Both the position numbers and the translations under genes were made by a program. Under the pieces are notes generated by a model. The model was not told the origin of the DNA. It was given only the letters and a program-made list of their open reading frames with translations, and did no database searches. A stretch of 64,000 nucleotides of DNA, taken from contig CM119267.1 of assembly GCA_051294375.1 (NCBI GenBank), positions 4,912,558 through 4,976,557 on the forward strand, in the 5' to 3' direction. Positions 23,109-34,592 of this stretch are shown piece after piece (position 1 is the stretch's first letter; every line of letters begins with the position of its first letter). Source of the stretch: Paraspadella gotoi (Eukaryota; Chaetognatha).

Positions 23109-23186
23109 GTCACGTGACAAAAAATGATCGTCACGTGACGAAGATTATCGTCATCGTCACGTGACAAAAAATGATAGTCACGTGAC
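23109..23186. promoter_or_regulatory. Cluster of four GTCACGTGAC palindromes
   Basis: Perfect 10-base palindromes lie at 23109-23118, 23130-23139, 23156-23165 and 23177-23186, spaced 21, 26 and 21 bases apart. CACGTG is the E-box core, and GTCACGTGAC matches the CLEAR-type element bound by MiT/TFE bHLH-zip factors in animals. The sequence between them (AAAAAATGAT) also repeats, so this may simply be a small tandem repeat whose unit contains the palindrome. Regulatory function is inference. Confidence 0.45.
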
Positions 23187-24187
23187 TATTTCCGTCTCTT
23201 TTTTTTCGATTTTAAACTCAAATCGCGCGGGAAAAGATAAGGAGGAAAGGAAAAAAGGAAAGAAGATGGCGGGAAAAAAGGAGGAATGTAAAAGAAAATA
23301 TTGAGGACGAATGGAATTGGGATTATAATCGAAAGTGAAAAAGAAAAAAAAATGCGGAAGTGAAAAAAAAACTTGAAAAATAATAGTAGTATATATTTAT
23401 TTATTATTTTTATTAATATTATTATTTTTAAATATTTTTTTTTCGTTGCGTTTTTAGTGAGATAATGATGATGAAGACTTGAAAAATTAAGTTTTTTTAT
23501 TTTTTTTAAATAAAAAAACCCGTTGTTTGTAGACAAATAAACTTATCTCACGAATTTAAAAAGTGAAACCGTACATTGCACGTTTCAGAACTTCAGATCT
23601 GACATACTAAAAACGGAAACTACTAACCAAAATTGTTCTGGGTATATAACTTGATATTTCAGAAACCATAACGGTTGAAATGATGTACTTCACACAAATA
23701 TTATCTTTCCGCTACCCGAGTCGGACTTTCCCGCTCGAGAAGGTAAAATAAGAGTTTGATGAGTGACAACTCACCGAGTGAGAAAGCCAACGTGAATCAG
23801 TGAACCCAACGATATATAGGGCGAGAATGTGAACGGGTGTGAACTGTGAAGGACGTCTTCACTCGCGAGGGAAGAAGGTTGATGGGTCGCGGAGAATTAA
23901 ATGGGTCAGTGAAGAGTTAAGAGGAGGAGGAGGAGGAGGAGGAGGAGGAAGGGAGAAAGCGTCCGAATGATGATGACGAGGACGAGCGGGATTTAAAAGA
24001 TGATTCGAATGCGTTCAGCGAAGCGGAGTGATCTCAAGCTAAAGAGAGAATGAAATGAAATAAAAGTTTTTAAACTACGCGGTCTGACTCTTTAGAAAGA
24101 GAAAGTGAATAAAGGAGTAAAGGAGAGGAAAAAGAAGGAAAGATGAAATAAAAGGAAAAACAGTTATTAAGAAGAGTTGGATATCGA
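23187..24187. other. Non-coding AT-rich and purine-rich sequence
   Basis: Poly-A/T-rich to 23570, then mixed, with a (GGA)n tract at about 23928-23949 and purine-rich sequence onward. No gene is visible. Confidence 0.6.
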
Positions 24188-24571
24188 ATGAAGGTGGAAG
24201 TAAGAAAATTAGATGAGATAAGGGGAAAAGTAATAAATGATAAGAAGATGAAAACAACGATGTTACGTAAAAGCAGATATAGAAAGATAATAAACAATAA
24301 TCTTAGAAAGAAAGAAAGCGTGGGAGGAAACGTTGTACGAAGCCACGCCCGCTTTATCAAGCCAATCTCTGACAGACGGATAGAAAACTACCTTCTAACG
24401 GTATACTGTCGATCGAAGGCGACTTTCATTAAGCCTCAGATTTATTTAGCGTTTGTGAAGCATTTTAGACTATACTTTTCGCGCTCTATACATTTATGTC
24501 CGTTTTCAATTTCACCTAAGTTTTTCTACAATTACAAAGATTTGCGATTAATCCGAATTGTTGTCGTTTAG
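24188..24571 (+). other. Uncharacterised 127-codon open frame, probably not a gene
   Basis: A Lys/Arg/Ile-rich frame with mixed composition and no simple repeat. The first third derives from purine-rich DNA. I recognise no domain, and nothing nearby suggests exon structure. It is recorded because it is one of the longest frames not caused by a repeat or a gap. Confidence 0.12.
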
Positions 24572-24762
24572 TTTCAGATGGCGAAGTACAAATTTGCAAT
24601 TCTTTTCGGAGATGTCCCACGACGTCGTCGTCGTCGTTGTCATCGTCATCGTCATTGCTGTCAAATTCATCTTCGTACATTCATGTTAAAACAAAAACAA
24701 AAAAACAAAAATTCTGTCGACCGGCTTTCCGCCTTTTCTTTTTACTATTTTTTTCAAAATAT
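24572..24762. repeat. Short (CGT)n and T-rich stretch
   Basis: CGT/CAT triplets lie at about 24619-24655. Nothing else is notable. Confidence 0.7.
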
Positions 24763-24786
24763 TTCTCTCTCTCTCTCTGCTCTCTC

Positions 24787-24870
<84 letters not shown>

Positions 24871-24967
24871 TTTTTTTCGTTCGTAGACAGAGTCTTCAGT
24901 TTCAATCATTTTTTTGTCAGGCGAAACGTCGACGGTTTTCCTTCTCCAATTTCTCCCCTTTCGACCT

Positions 24968-25050
<83 letters not shown>
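24763..25050. repeat. Two long (CT)n microsatellites
   Basis: CT runs at 24763-24867 and 24971-25050, separated by about 100 bases of unique sequence. Confidence 0.96.
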
Positions 25051-25053
<3 letters not shown>

Positions 25054-25640
25054 GACCTCACCTTTTTTCTTCTCATCGTAACTCACCCGCCTGACGGACG
25101 AACGCAAAAGCGTCAAGTTTTTTTGTCGCAAAACGAGAAACCAATGAGGAACAACAAACTGCGTCAGGGACCGGATTCAATGGAGAAAGCACATTAGCGA
25201 AACGTTACCCACAAATATCGTAAACAAAATTGCAGAACTGATAATATGTCATTAATATAAGCTATCTACTATAATATTTTTTTTTCAAACGAAAAAAAGT
25301 AAAAATTTAGCAAGCTCAGAACCTCATATCATCATTTGAGGTAATAACCTACATTGATTATCAAATTTCTAACAGACCAAAACAAACTTAGGCTTTACAA
25401 AATTGAGACATCTTTCTCCACAGTCCCTACATCCCAAACAAAACAAACCAAATATTTTGTAATACAGATATTTTTACCGAATAACATACCACGTGTATAA
25501 TATGACAACATGAGAACCTACATCCGGGGAGAGTAACACCGCCACCCCCACGGGCCCAACCCCCACCTCGCCACTACCCTATCAATTCCAAAACGATCTC
25601 CGCATAAATGCTACAGGATTCTCACTCTTCCCCTTGCCCA
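25051..25640. other. Non-coding sequence
   Basis: AT-rich with a C-rich patch at about 25533-25572. No gene is visible. Confidence 0.6.
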
Positions 25641-25910
25641 TTACCCGCCCCCCGCCCCCCTCTCTCTCTCCTTCCCTCTCCTCTCGTCTCTCTTCTCTCG
25701 CTCACGTCTCTCTTCTCTCTCTCTCATTCTCGTTCTCGCACCACTAAACTGTCTCTGCTGCGGCGTCTCGTTTCAACGTCGCGCATTTTTTCCGTCATCT
25801 TATTTTGCTCTCCTGTCTCTCTCTCTCTCTCTCTCCTCTCTCCTCTCTCTCTCCTCTCCCCTCTCTCGCTCGATCTCCTCTCTCTCTCTCCCCGCGTTCT
25901 CTCCTGCTGT
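25641..25910. repeat. CT-rich low-complexity tract
   Basis: Pyrimidine-rich with several short (CT)n runs and occasional CG interruptions. Confidence 0.9.
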
Positions 25911-26960
25911 CTTCTTTACTTTTTTTCATTCTCTCCTCTTCCGCCATCAACTTCTCTTGATTTTTCTCATTTTCTGCGTCTTCTTGACTGACTGACGACG
26001 ACGACGACGACGACGATGACGACGACGAGGGCGGGAATGTTGCTTCTTCCCGATACATTTCTTTATGCTTCGCAGGAAACGAAATTTAATCAATTTTACG
26101 AAGAGCAAAAAATAGTTACGGACAGCGATAGGCAGTTATAACGAGAACGTTTCTATTTTTTTACTAAAAAAAACGTTAATTAAACTTAAACTTAAACTTA
26201 CCCAAAGAGAATAATATTGTAACTTTGCCTTGTTTTGATATTCCTCGGGACTGAGAATCGGTCAGATCCACTCAGATCGTATTTCCCTCATTTTTTTCTC
26301 GAGGCCGAAAGAAAAATAAAACCTTCAGACATAAACTCCCTTCGTTCTTTCCCTGCGGCGGATGCATTAATCAAACCTTACCTTTTCTCTTTTTCTTTAG
26401 ATATTGGGAGAGATGGTGAGGAAAGATGGGGGGGGGAAGATTTGGACCCGGGATGGGTTGGAGGCGAAATAGGGGCTAACCGGTGTCGAAGTTGGGGCAA
26501 GGTAGGGTCGGAGTGACTTTGGAAACAAAAGACGGGACTGGGTAAGTTTCAAAAGGCAAGTTGGGGGGGAAGGGTGGTTTTTTGGAATTGAGAAAATAAA
26601 AATCTCAGATTTCGAAAAGGAAGAAAATAATAAGAATAAATGACGCAAGACTTGGGACAAGGGAATTGCGATGAGGAGCGGTCTTGAATGCCACTTGAAG
26701 ATGGCACGAATGAACGGAGACCGGGTTTAAACTGGCAACCGGGACGACGAATGCCAGTCAATATTTTGCCAGCCATGCTGCATTTAAGGAAATTTTTTTG
26801 CGTCATCGGAGCAAATTAGCTGAGAGCACTGTTTTTGCCGAATGCTAACTCAAAACTAAAAGAAAAATTAGAGCAGAAAATGTTTAGAATAAATGAAAGA
26901 GTCAGCGATAATGAAGAGGGAAAAAAGTCGGGCAAAATGATCAGCGAATCAAGGAAACTA

Positions 26961-26991
<31 letters not shown>

Positions 26992-27973
26992 GAGAGAGAG
27001 AGAGTGAGAGAGAGAAGAATCAAGAGAGCGGAACAAAAATAAGTAGGGGCGAAAAGATCAGACGAGAAAGATTCGTCGCATTGAAAGGAGGAAAATGAAC
27101 TGCGGCACAGGACTGTCATGCAGAAACGAAAAGGACGAGGGAGAGGGAGAGAGAAGGAGAGAGAGTGAGGAGAGAGAGAGAGAGCACGACGACCACACAC
27201 GCATGCAAGATTTGAGAGGAGAAGATGAGAGAGAGGAGAGTTGGCGGGTCAATGAAAATATGGATTCTTCTTTCTTATACTGTAACTTAAGTTCTTTGTA
27301 ATTTTTTCACTCTCTCTCTTGTCTCTGCGTCTTCGTCNNNNNNNNNNNNNNNNNNNNNNNNNNNNNNNNNNNNNNNNNNNNNNNNNNNNNNNNNNNNNNN
27401 NNNNNNNNNNNNNNNNNNNNNNNNNNNNNNNNNNNNNNNNNNNNNNNNNNNNNNNNNNNNNNNNNNNNNNNNNNNNNNNNNNNNNNNNNNNNNNNNNNNN
27501 NNNNNNNNNNNNNNNNNNNNNNNNNNNNNNNNNNNNNNNNNNNNNNNNNNNNNNNNNNNNNNNNNNNNNNNNNNNNNNNNNNNNNNNNNNNNNNNNNNNN
27601 NNNNNNNNNNNNNNNNNNNNNNNNNNNNNNNNNNNNNNNNNNNNNNNNNNNNNNNNNNNNNNNNNNNNNNNNNNNNNTCTTCCTCTAATGGTCGACGAAA
27701 AAGGCCAACGAATCTCTCTGTCCACTCAACTTTGTCCTCTTCTAAAAAAAAAATAGCGTTGTCCATTTTTTGTGTGGGTTTGACTGTCCTTCCATCGTTA
27801 AGGGGTTCGTTGGCCTCCCCTGGCGGTCGGCGCTCAAATCATTAAGAGTCCGAACGCCCGCGGCACAACTTACCTTTTTGTACCTCACCTTCGCCGAGAG
27901 AGAAACTCATTACGAAAACAAGTGTCAAAATCTTTTAACCTCGAGAGGTTTTTAGACCGGAAGATAAATCTTC
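25911..27973. other. Non-coding region with GA-rich tracts and a gap
   Basis: (GAC)n lies at about 25994-26028. GA-rich low complexity lies at about 26959-27015 and 27139-27182. The N run is 27338-27677. At 26820-26840, GAGAGCACTGTTTTTGCC resembles a right MITE terminus, but no partner was found. No gene is visible. Confidence 0.6.
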
Positions 27974-28121
27974 GGCTCTCTTTAACGAGAGCGCCCAATT
28001 CCTGTTCCTGTAACCATAATAATAATATGAATTTAATTTTAACCCTAAAATTTTAATACCTTAAAATTAACTCGATTTTTAAATTAAGATGAAATGGGGG
28101 GCGTTATGAAAAAATATGGCC
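27974..28121. mobile_element. hAT-like MITE, copy 4 (148 bp)
   Basis: The left terminus is GGCTCTCTTTAACGAGAGCG. The right terminus, reverse-complemented, is GGCCATATTTTTTCATAACG. Both arms share the GCGCCC-like block just inside. Its length equals that of copy 2. The interior is AATTTAA-rich with a CCCTAAAATTTTA core. No intact 8-bp target-site duplication is visible (AAATCTTC versus AGATCGTT), so it is probably an older insertion. Confidence 0.7.
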
Positions 28122-29086
28122 AGATCGTTGTCAATTTTTATTTGTCTAGAAATTCGACAACCGTTATCTTGCTTTTGGGAGAATTCGCATGCCGTTTCCT
28201 GTCAGCCCTGCGGCCATGCCAGACGACATGCCTTACGACATGCCTGAGCCACTGAAGATCCTAGACGCTTCATTATTTTCCTAAACCTGAGACAGGACTT
28301 AAGAAGGATTATTTATTTACTTTCCAAAACGAGGCTGCTAATAAACTTTAAAGCGTCCCATGTTTCCGGGTCAACGTCGCGTGCGCCATCGTCAACGTCG
28401 TCGCCGTCAGAGGCGCTCGCTTTGTCCAAAACTCGATAATGAAAATAGACTTACAGTCGACATTCCATCGTTTACCAATTTCCAGGGGGCGTAACTTGCT
28501 GATGGAACCGGTCGCCATTGCGTCATTGCCTCATCGAATCTCCAACCCATAAAAATCTTTCCCCTCTCGACGAGAAGAGTCGGGACGCGATCCCGCTACC
28601 TTCTCGGCCACGCCCAGCTGGAAATGAACGGAAATGTTTACGGAAATGAAAATGAGATTCGGACTTTCGATTGTGGCAGTTGGCCGAAGCCGCTCATCGA
28701 TGGCCTCGCTTCTGCAGCGTAGGCTCTTGATCGCGAAGAAGTGAACGTTCGCCAAAAGGAGTGATCAAAGAACATTCTATTCATCTCAGAAGCTTTCTTC
28801 GAACTGTCGAACAGTCCAAAGCATCTTCCCTGCGCTCACGGGCTTCGATCCCTCGACTTCCGGGTCACCTCGTGACGATCCCATCATCCCGCAACGAAGA
28901 CCTCCGCCTTCCAATCTTCTACGCGTTGGTTTTTTGTCCCCTCCTCCCTTTATTCGCCCCATAAACGTGGGAGGATTAAAAAACCGGGGCGCCCCCCCCC
29001 CAAAAAAAAAAAAGGAAAAAGAAAAAAAAAAGGGAAAGGACACTTCCGACCGTTTCGACCGAGTAACCAAAGGAAAAGCGCGGGGG
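28122..29086. other. Non-coding sequence before the duplicated segment
   Basis: Mixed composition. A GACATGCC motif repeats at 28216-28246. C- and A-homopolymer runs lie around 28991-29030. No gene is visible. Confidence 0.55.
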
Positions 29087-29520
29087 AAAAAAACCCATCC
29101 TGTTCATCTCCGTACACGACTTTGGCGGCCATTTTAGGTTTTCGGCCATGGGGGGCGGTTGCTAGCGATTGCTAGCGGCGTTACCAGGCCAGTTTGCTAG
29201 GTCCCAGCCCGTCCCGCGCTTGCATCTTTCATGAGTTCGGAGCCGAAGAGAGAGAGAGAGAGAGAAAAAAAAAGGTCAAAATCTCGTCGCAAAGATTTTT
29301 CGGAGATGGCGGGCGCGGCACGCCTCGCCCGAACTGGTATCCATTTTTAAAGATGAGCGTGGGTCTCAAAGACCGCGGAAGATGCAAATGAGGGTACGGA
29401 AGGGGAAGGGAGGGTAAGGTGGAAGGAAAGGGGAACATAGTCTTAAAATTAATGCAGGAATAGAGGGAGGTTATATTTTTTCTTTATTTACATACATTCA
29501 TATTTTTTTCTTTTTTTTTT

Positions 29521-29724
29521 TTTTTTTTTAGTGTTTTTGTTGCAGAATTAGACGGAATTCGCTGAGCCTTTAGAGCCAAAAGGAAGTTAGGAGGGAGTTC
29601 TAAGAGTCAGAGAGAGAGAGAAGTTCTCCTCTCATTTTATTTTTCTGCCAGTGAGGGCGTGAAATGGAGATTGTGAAGCAGAGAGAGAGAGAGGAGAGAG
29701 AAGAGAGAGAAAGAGAGAGAGAGA

Positions 29725-29767
<43 letters not shown>

Positions 29768-29838
29768 AAGGGAGACAGATGAAGAAATGCACATTTTACG
29801 TCTTAATTTTCTTAAATTTCTTCTAAAAATAAACAGCT
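29521..29838. repeat. GA-rich tract and T-run inside duplicate segment 1
   Basis: A T-run lies at about 29511-29531 and interrupted (GA)n at 29680-29763. This block is identical in copy 2 (36127-36212), unlike the noisier rest. Confidence 0.85.
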
Positions 29839-30122
29839 ATGGCAACAGCCGGGTTGGCCTGTGATGCCCATTGGGATGGGCATCCACTGTTGGCCATTTG
29901 GGGGATTCCGACTCAGCTGCGCATCCAGTCACTGGGGAAGCGGTTACCCAGGAGGTCTCGCTTGCCAAACGCAGAGGGAAGTCGTTCTTAAGGACTGTGG
30001 ATGGAAACGACACCGACTAATACAGACGGGCGGCCTGGATGGGTGTGTCCCCCTGAGCCAATGGAATTTGGCTGAACGATGGTGGACGTGAGGCGGTTGT
30101 GAAATATAACCGCCACAGACCG
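29839..30122 (+). mobile_element. Interspersed element E, plus-strand copy (duplicate segment 1)
   Basis: It begins TATGGCAACAGCCGGG and continues with GATGCCCATTGGGATGGGC. Near its end is a perfect 7-bp hairpin, GGCGGTT (30092-30098) with AACCGCC (30108-30114). A diverged copy lies inverted at 34362-34592. A 76-residue frame crosses it, but the inverted copy does not preserve that frame, so it is not coding. Class unknown; short non-autonomous element inferred. Confidence 0.65.
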
Positions 30123-30339
30123 CCATATCTTAATATTCTTTTTTTTACATGTATGACGCAGACTGTAATGATAATAACACTATACAATGATGTTTTTTTC
30201 CCATCGCTGGGGAGAATTGGATCACTATTAGGTTTGTACTTTTTTGAGTATGACAACTGAAAATTCTACGACACGAGGAAAAATTTCGAATCTATTGAAA
30301 GCGCAACGACCCCGATAAAAAACAGGCCATGGAATGAAA

Positions 30340-30560
30340 AGACAAACAATAATAACAAACCAAAAAAACATATAAATAAAAATAAACAAAAAAATAAACA
30401 AAAAATAAAACAAACAAAGAGAAAAAACCAAAAACTAAAAAAAGAAAGAATAAAGCCGAACAAACATTAAAATAAAACAAAAATAAAATAAACCAACAAA
30501 ATAATAAAAAGACAAAACAAAAAATATAAATTAAAACAAACTCATTAAACATAAATTAGA
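30340..30560. repeat. A-rich (AAACAAAATA)-type low complexity
   Basis: About 220 bases made of A with C or T every three to five bases. The counterpart in copy 2 is about 36775-37015. Confidence 0.85.
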
Positions 30561-30656
30561 ACAAAACTCTTCTTCAATTCGTGTTTTTTTTTCTTTCTCA
30601 ATTTTTTTTTTCGGACCGGCGGAATCACATTAAGAGCGCGTTTTATTAATAAAAGA

Positions 30657-30659
<3 letters not shown>

Positions 30660-30701
<42 letters not shown>

Positions 30702-30750
30702 TCTCTCTCTCTCTCTCCTCTCTTCTCTCTCTCTCTCTCTCCTTCTCTCT
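30660..30750. repeat. (CT)n microsatellite
   Basis: A CT run with CACT and CCTCTT interruptions. The equivalent place in copy 2 is the N gap 37122-37291. Confidence 0.95.
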
Positions 30751-31344
30751 CCTCAAAAAAAGATATTAAAGCCCTGAATGATAACCGATGTGTCAAAGTC
30801 CGACAATAATTAAAAATGATCGCGCGGTTCTTCTGCTTTAACGATCTTTAGGGAGGAGATAAGAACGAGAGAGAAGAGACAGCGATGGCAAATGGCAGAG
30901 AGCCCTATACGAAAAAAGTTTGTTTTCATCATTAAACAAAAAACAAAAACGTGAAAGAGCGGAAAGTAACACGATCGTGAAAAAAAGAAGAATCAATCCG
31001 AACGATATTCACGATGATTCCCGTGATCAAGAGAATATGCACTTAGGTATGTATATGAATGTATGTGATCGGTATTTAATACTGCATTGAATGTCCGTTC
31101 ACTTTGGATTTAAATTTACATTGGTGCACGTATTACACACGATAGTCTCTCGGGCGTTACTTCAAGCGTTAACAAGCTCCGAGCGATTCTTTCAAACAAA
31201 TTTTTAAGCAACCAACGAAACAAGATCTTTGGCCGATAAAAAAAAGAAAAACGTTTAAAGTTAAAAGCTGAAATGTTCACTGTGTCACTTATGACTGTAG
31301 CAGTAAGACCTCAAACCGCGCCATCACTAACTATCTTTTTACTT

Positions 31345-31570
31345 CAATGGAGGACCGGGTAAGAGCACCTCTGTCTAATCGCCGTCCGGGTTCCAATCCC
31401 TCAGACTGAGTACAGACGACAGACCTGGTCAACGTGGGTGGCGAGAACGGTGTCAGCGGTGACGGTTGAAAGAAGGCCATTTCTATATCACCTTGTGTCC
31501 GAACCAAATGTGGACTGTTTAGAGGCTGAGAGAGTGAGGTTGGGTTCGAATCCCCAATGCCACTAATGAC
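31345..31570 (+). mobile_element. tRNA-derived SINE-like element (duplicate segment 1)
   Basis: An A-box-like segment (GGACCGGGTAAGAGCACC) at about 31351-31368 is followed about 20 bases later by a B box, GGTTCCAATCCC (31389-31400). That is the spacing of a tRNA gene. A second B-box-like string, GGTTCGAATCCCC, lies at 31543-31555. The A-to-B part does not give a clean cloverleaf, so it is a SINE head rather than a tRNA gene. The better-preserved version is at 37.86 kb. Confidence 0.6.
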
Positions 31571-32123
31571 TCAAAGACAATCCCGCAGTCGCTATTTCAA
31601 CCCGAATTTCATCCAAAGCTTTTTAGGGTCACTCTTTTTAAACAATCCATGATTGTTTCCAACTCATATATAAACTTATAAGAGACCTTTCGATTTTTGA
31701 TTGCAGATTCACCTCCAAACTCACATATTCATTCCTATATTTCTTTTCCGGAGGCAAAAAAAAAAAAAGAAAAAAAAAAAAGTAAAGAAAGTAATAGAGT
31801 CGGATAAGCAAAAACTGGGAAATAGACATGAAATTGACAATCGCGGAGCCCCTCGTTTTTGCAAAGCCCACCTTACTTATGCCCAGAACGTTTTCTCCTC
31901 TCATCTTCTCTTTCTTCTCTTCCTCTCTCCTCTCTCTTTCTCTCAATCTTCTCTCTTCTCTTCTTATCTCTCTCTCTCTACTCGTTCTTTCTCTCTTTCT
32001 CGGGTCTTTCCTCGCGGAGGGGTCTCGCAGATCTTTCTCTCTCTCTCTCTCTCTCTCTCGCTTTAAATCAGAGACCCGGGGTCAGACGTTTTCCTCTCCT
32101 TACCATTTCTGTCTCGTTGTTTC

Positions 32124-32180
32124 ACGTCGTCGTCGTCGTCATCGTCGTCTTCGTCGTCGTCGTCGTGTCGGTCGTCCGTC
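32124..32180. repeat. (CGT)n microsatellite
   Basis: CGT triplets with CAT and CTT interruptions. A second block lies at about 32428-32465. Both recur in copy 2. Confidence 0.93.
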
Positions 32181-32715
32181 AAGTTTTTCGTCCTCACTTT
32201 CTCTTTTTTTCATTTCTCTTCATTTTTTTGTTTTGTTTTTGTTTTTTTTTGCTGCATGTTTTCTTGCTTTCCATCGTAGTTGTCATCAACATCATCATCA
32301 TCAATCATCATCATCCAACACATAACATTCACAATCCATCGGTTGTCGTTTATAATTTGTCAGTCACATCATCCAAAACATATTTTCCTCTGTTTTTTCC
32401 TCATAAAACCGATGACATTTTTCGTTGTTTATTCGTCGTCGTCGTCATCATCGTCGTCGTCGTCCCCTGCTGCGGTTGTTCTTCCTTCAAATCAATCAAC
32501 AGACTCACAATTTCTCTTTTTACCAAAGAAGAAAAAGAGCACGACGACGACGACGACTTACATAAAAATCATTCGGTCTCTAAGATTTACGGAGTTTCGT
32601 AATGACATCGCTTTAAAAAATAAATAATCGCGTTTTCTTTAAATCCAAAGTCTTAATAATTAGTTGGGTTATGAAGAATGCAGTTATGACACTCGTGTGC
32701 GTCATGCTTTCTACT

Positions 32716-33031
32716 GAAAGAAAGAAAAAAGAAAGAAAGACAAGAAAGACGAAAGAAAAGAACGAAAGAAAGAAAGAAAGAAAGAAAGAACGAAAGAGAG
32801 AAACGCAAAGAGAAGAAAGAAAGAAAGAAATAGAACCGAAGGAGAGAAAGGAAGAAAGAAAGAAAGATAAGAAAGAATCGAAAGAGAAGAAAGTAAAGAA
32901 AAGAAAGAAAGAAAGGAAGAAAAAAGAAAGAAAGGAAGAAAGAGGAAAGAAAGAAAGAAAGAAAGAAAGAGGGAAAAAAAAGAAAAGAAAGAAAAGAAAG
33001 AACGAAAGAAAGAACGAAAATAAAGAAAGAT
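32716..33031. repeat. (GAAA)n-type polypurine tract, about 315 bp
   Basis: Nearly all A and G for over 300 bases with scattered C. Such mirror-like homopurine DNA can form triplexes. In copy 2 the middle of this tract is the N gap 39308-39535. Confidence 0.95.
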
Positions 33032-33516
33032 AAAACTAAGACAAGACGCCGATGGAGTATAATGGAACTTCTGCCCCACGTTTTTTCAATCCCGTCGCGT
33101 GACAGAGCTAAAACCGTCAGTCTTCTTCCTTCTCTCTCAGCTCCTCTCTCTTCATCCCAGTCTGTCGCTGCATGATATGCATCGGTCTGTCGTCTTCAAC
33201 GGTTCGTCGTCATATTATTGTGACACAGTCTCGTCTCTTTTCTCTCTCTCTCTCCTCTCCTCGTGGTCCATTCCCCAACCCCTTTTAAAAAATAGCCTGA
33301 CTTACACACTCAATCGAGCGCACGGCCACACATCTCTTCCCCCCACACATAGGATTCTCGCCCACACAGGGAGAATCCTTGAAATCTTTTTTTTTTCCCC
33401 TCTTCTCCCTCCCATTGGAATTCTGAGGTCGGATTCGAAGAGTCGCTAATTAACTTGCAGGAAAGCCGCGTCTGGCTATAGACTATGATGTTTGATGAAG
33501 ACGTCAGGAAAACGAA

Positions 33517-33757
33517 CGACGACGACGACGACGACGACGACGAGATGACTGATGTTGCTGATCAGAGTTATTCCGACTCTGATTTAGTAAATGGGTTTTT
33601 TGTTTTTAAGTTGATAACGACAACCATTACGACTAACGATAATAAAGGACGCACCGTATTCACTCTCTCTCTCTCTCCTCTTTCTCTCTCATCCTCTCTC
33701 CTCTCTCTCTCTTCTTTTCTCTCTCTCTCTCTTTCCCTCTCTCTCTCTATTCTAAGA
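33517..33757. repeat. (ACG)n and CT-rich tracts
   Basis: (ACG)n at about 33517-33543, then interrupted (CT)n at 33662-33757. Confidence 0.9.
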
Positions 33758-33923
33758 CCCTCATTTCTTCGCTTTCCCCCTCAGTGATAGGCCTCAAAAT
33801 ATTGGAATAACAAGTGAATGAACAAAACGCTTAACGGAAAACACAAATAAGAGTGGAAAAAATCAATAGATAGATAAGGCACCGAGAAATTTTTTATTCA
33901 AACATCTTTTTTTTTTACGCAGA

Positions 33924-33928
<5 letters not shown>

Positions 33929-33957
<29 letters not shown>
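33929..33957. repeat. (CA)n microsatellite, only in copy 1 of the duplication
   Basis: Fourteen CA units. The matching place in copy 2 (about 40390-40437) lacks them and has a different A- and T-rich sequence. Confidence 0.95.
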
Positions 33958-33960
<3 letters not shown>

Positions 33961-34361
33961 TTGACGTTTTAGAGTAAAAAGAAGAAAAGAAAAATAATCG
34001 AATCAGATAGGAAGAAATTAGATAAAGAAAAGAAAAATATCGAAAAAATAGATAGGGAAGATTAGATAAGAAAAGAAAAAATATAAAAAGACAAAGTCGA
34101 AACGTGATAATGAAATTCGGCTAGGTGACTGAGCGAGACATGAGAAAGGATTTTAAAAACCCTTGAATTGTAGCAACTGATTTTATTATGTAGAATAGCC
34201 TGTGTCGGCGGATTGGATCGTGAATGCCCATCTGTGGATTCGAATACGCGGGGAGACTCATTATGGCGAAAATGGGATAAGCAAGTAAAAGATGATTATC
34301 TTCTTCCCTTTGTCTTTTCTTAGTTTATTATTTATCTTTTCAATCCATAGTCAATATCATA

Positions 34362-34592
34362 TTGTGGCGATTATATTCACACGACTCACCATCACTATTG
34401 GCAACACCGTCCCAGGCGTTTGGTGACTGCCAACAGTCCTAAACTTAATTCCCTTCCTGCAGTCTGGCAAAGCGAGAACCAGCGCCCAGTGACAGGCAGG
34501 CGTCACGAAGAGTCCGGAGAAGGCCCCAAATAAGTCAACACTGAGATGCCCCATCCCAATGGGCGTCAACAGCAAGCCCGGCTGTTGCCATA
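34362..34592 (-). mobile_element. Interspersed element E, minus-strand copy (duplicate segment 1)
   Basis: Read on the minus strand it starts TATGGCAACAGCCGGG, continues CGCCCATTGGGATGGGGC, and ends in the hairpin-like GGCGGT..ATCGCC region seen clearly in its counterpart at 40.8 kb. It is inverted relative to 29839-30122 and clearly diverged from it. Confidence 0.65.

Noticed and set aside
26820-26840. Fifth MITE terminus (GAGAGCACTGTTTTTGCC)
   Set aside because: It resembles a right end, but no opposite end or flanking duplication was found within a reasonable distance.
29861-30091. 76-residue frame present identically at 36309-36539
   Set aside because: The repetition comes from the duplicated segment. 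The diverged inverted copy of the same element does not keep the frame, so conservation of protein is not shown.
31345-31420. A genuine tRNA gene
   Set aside because: A and B boxes are present, but the arms do not form a clean cloverleaf and sequence continues into a SINE-like body.
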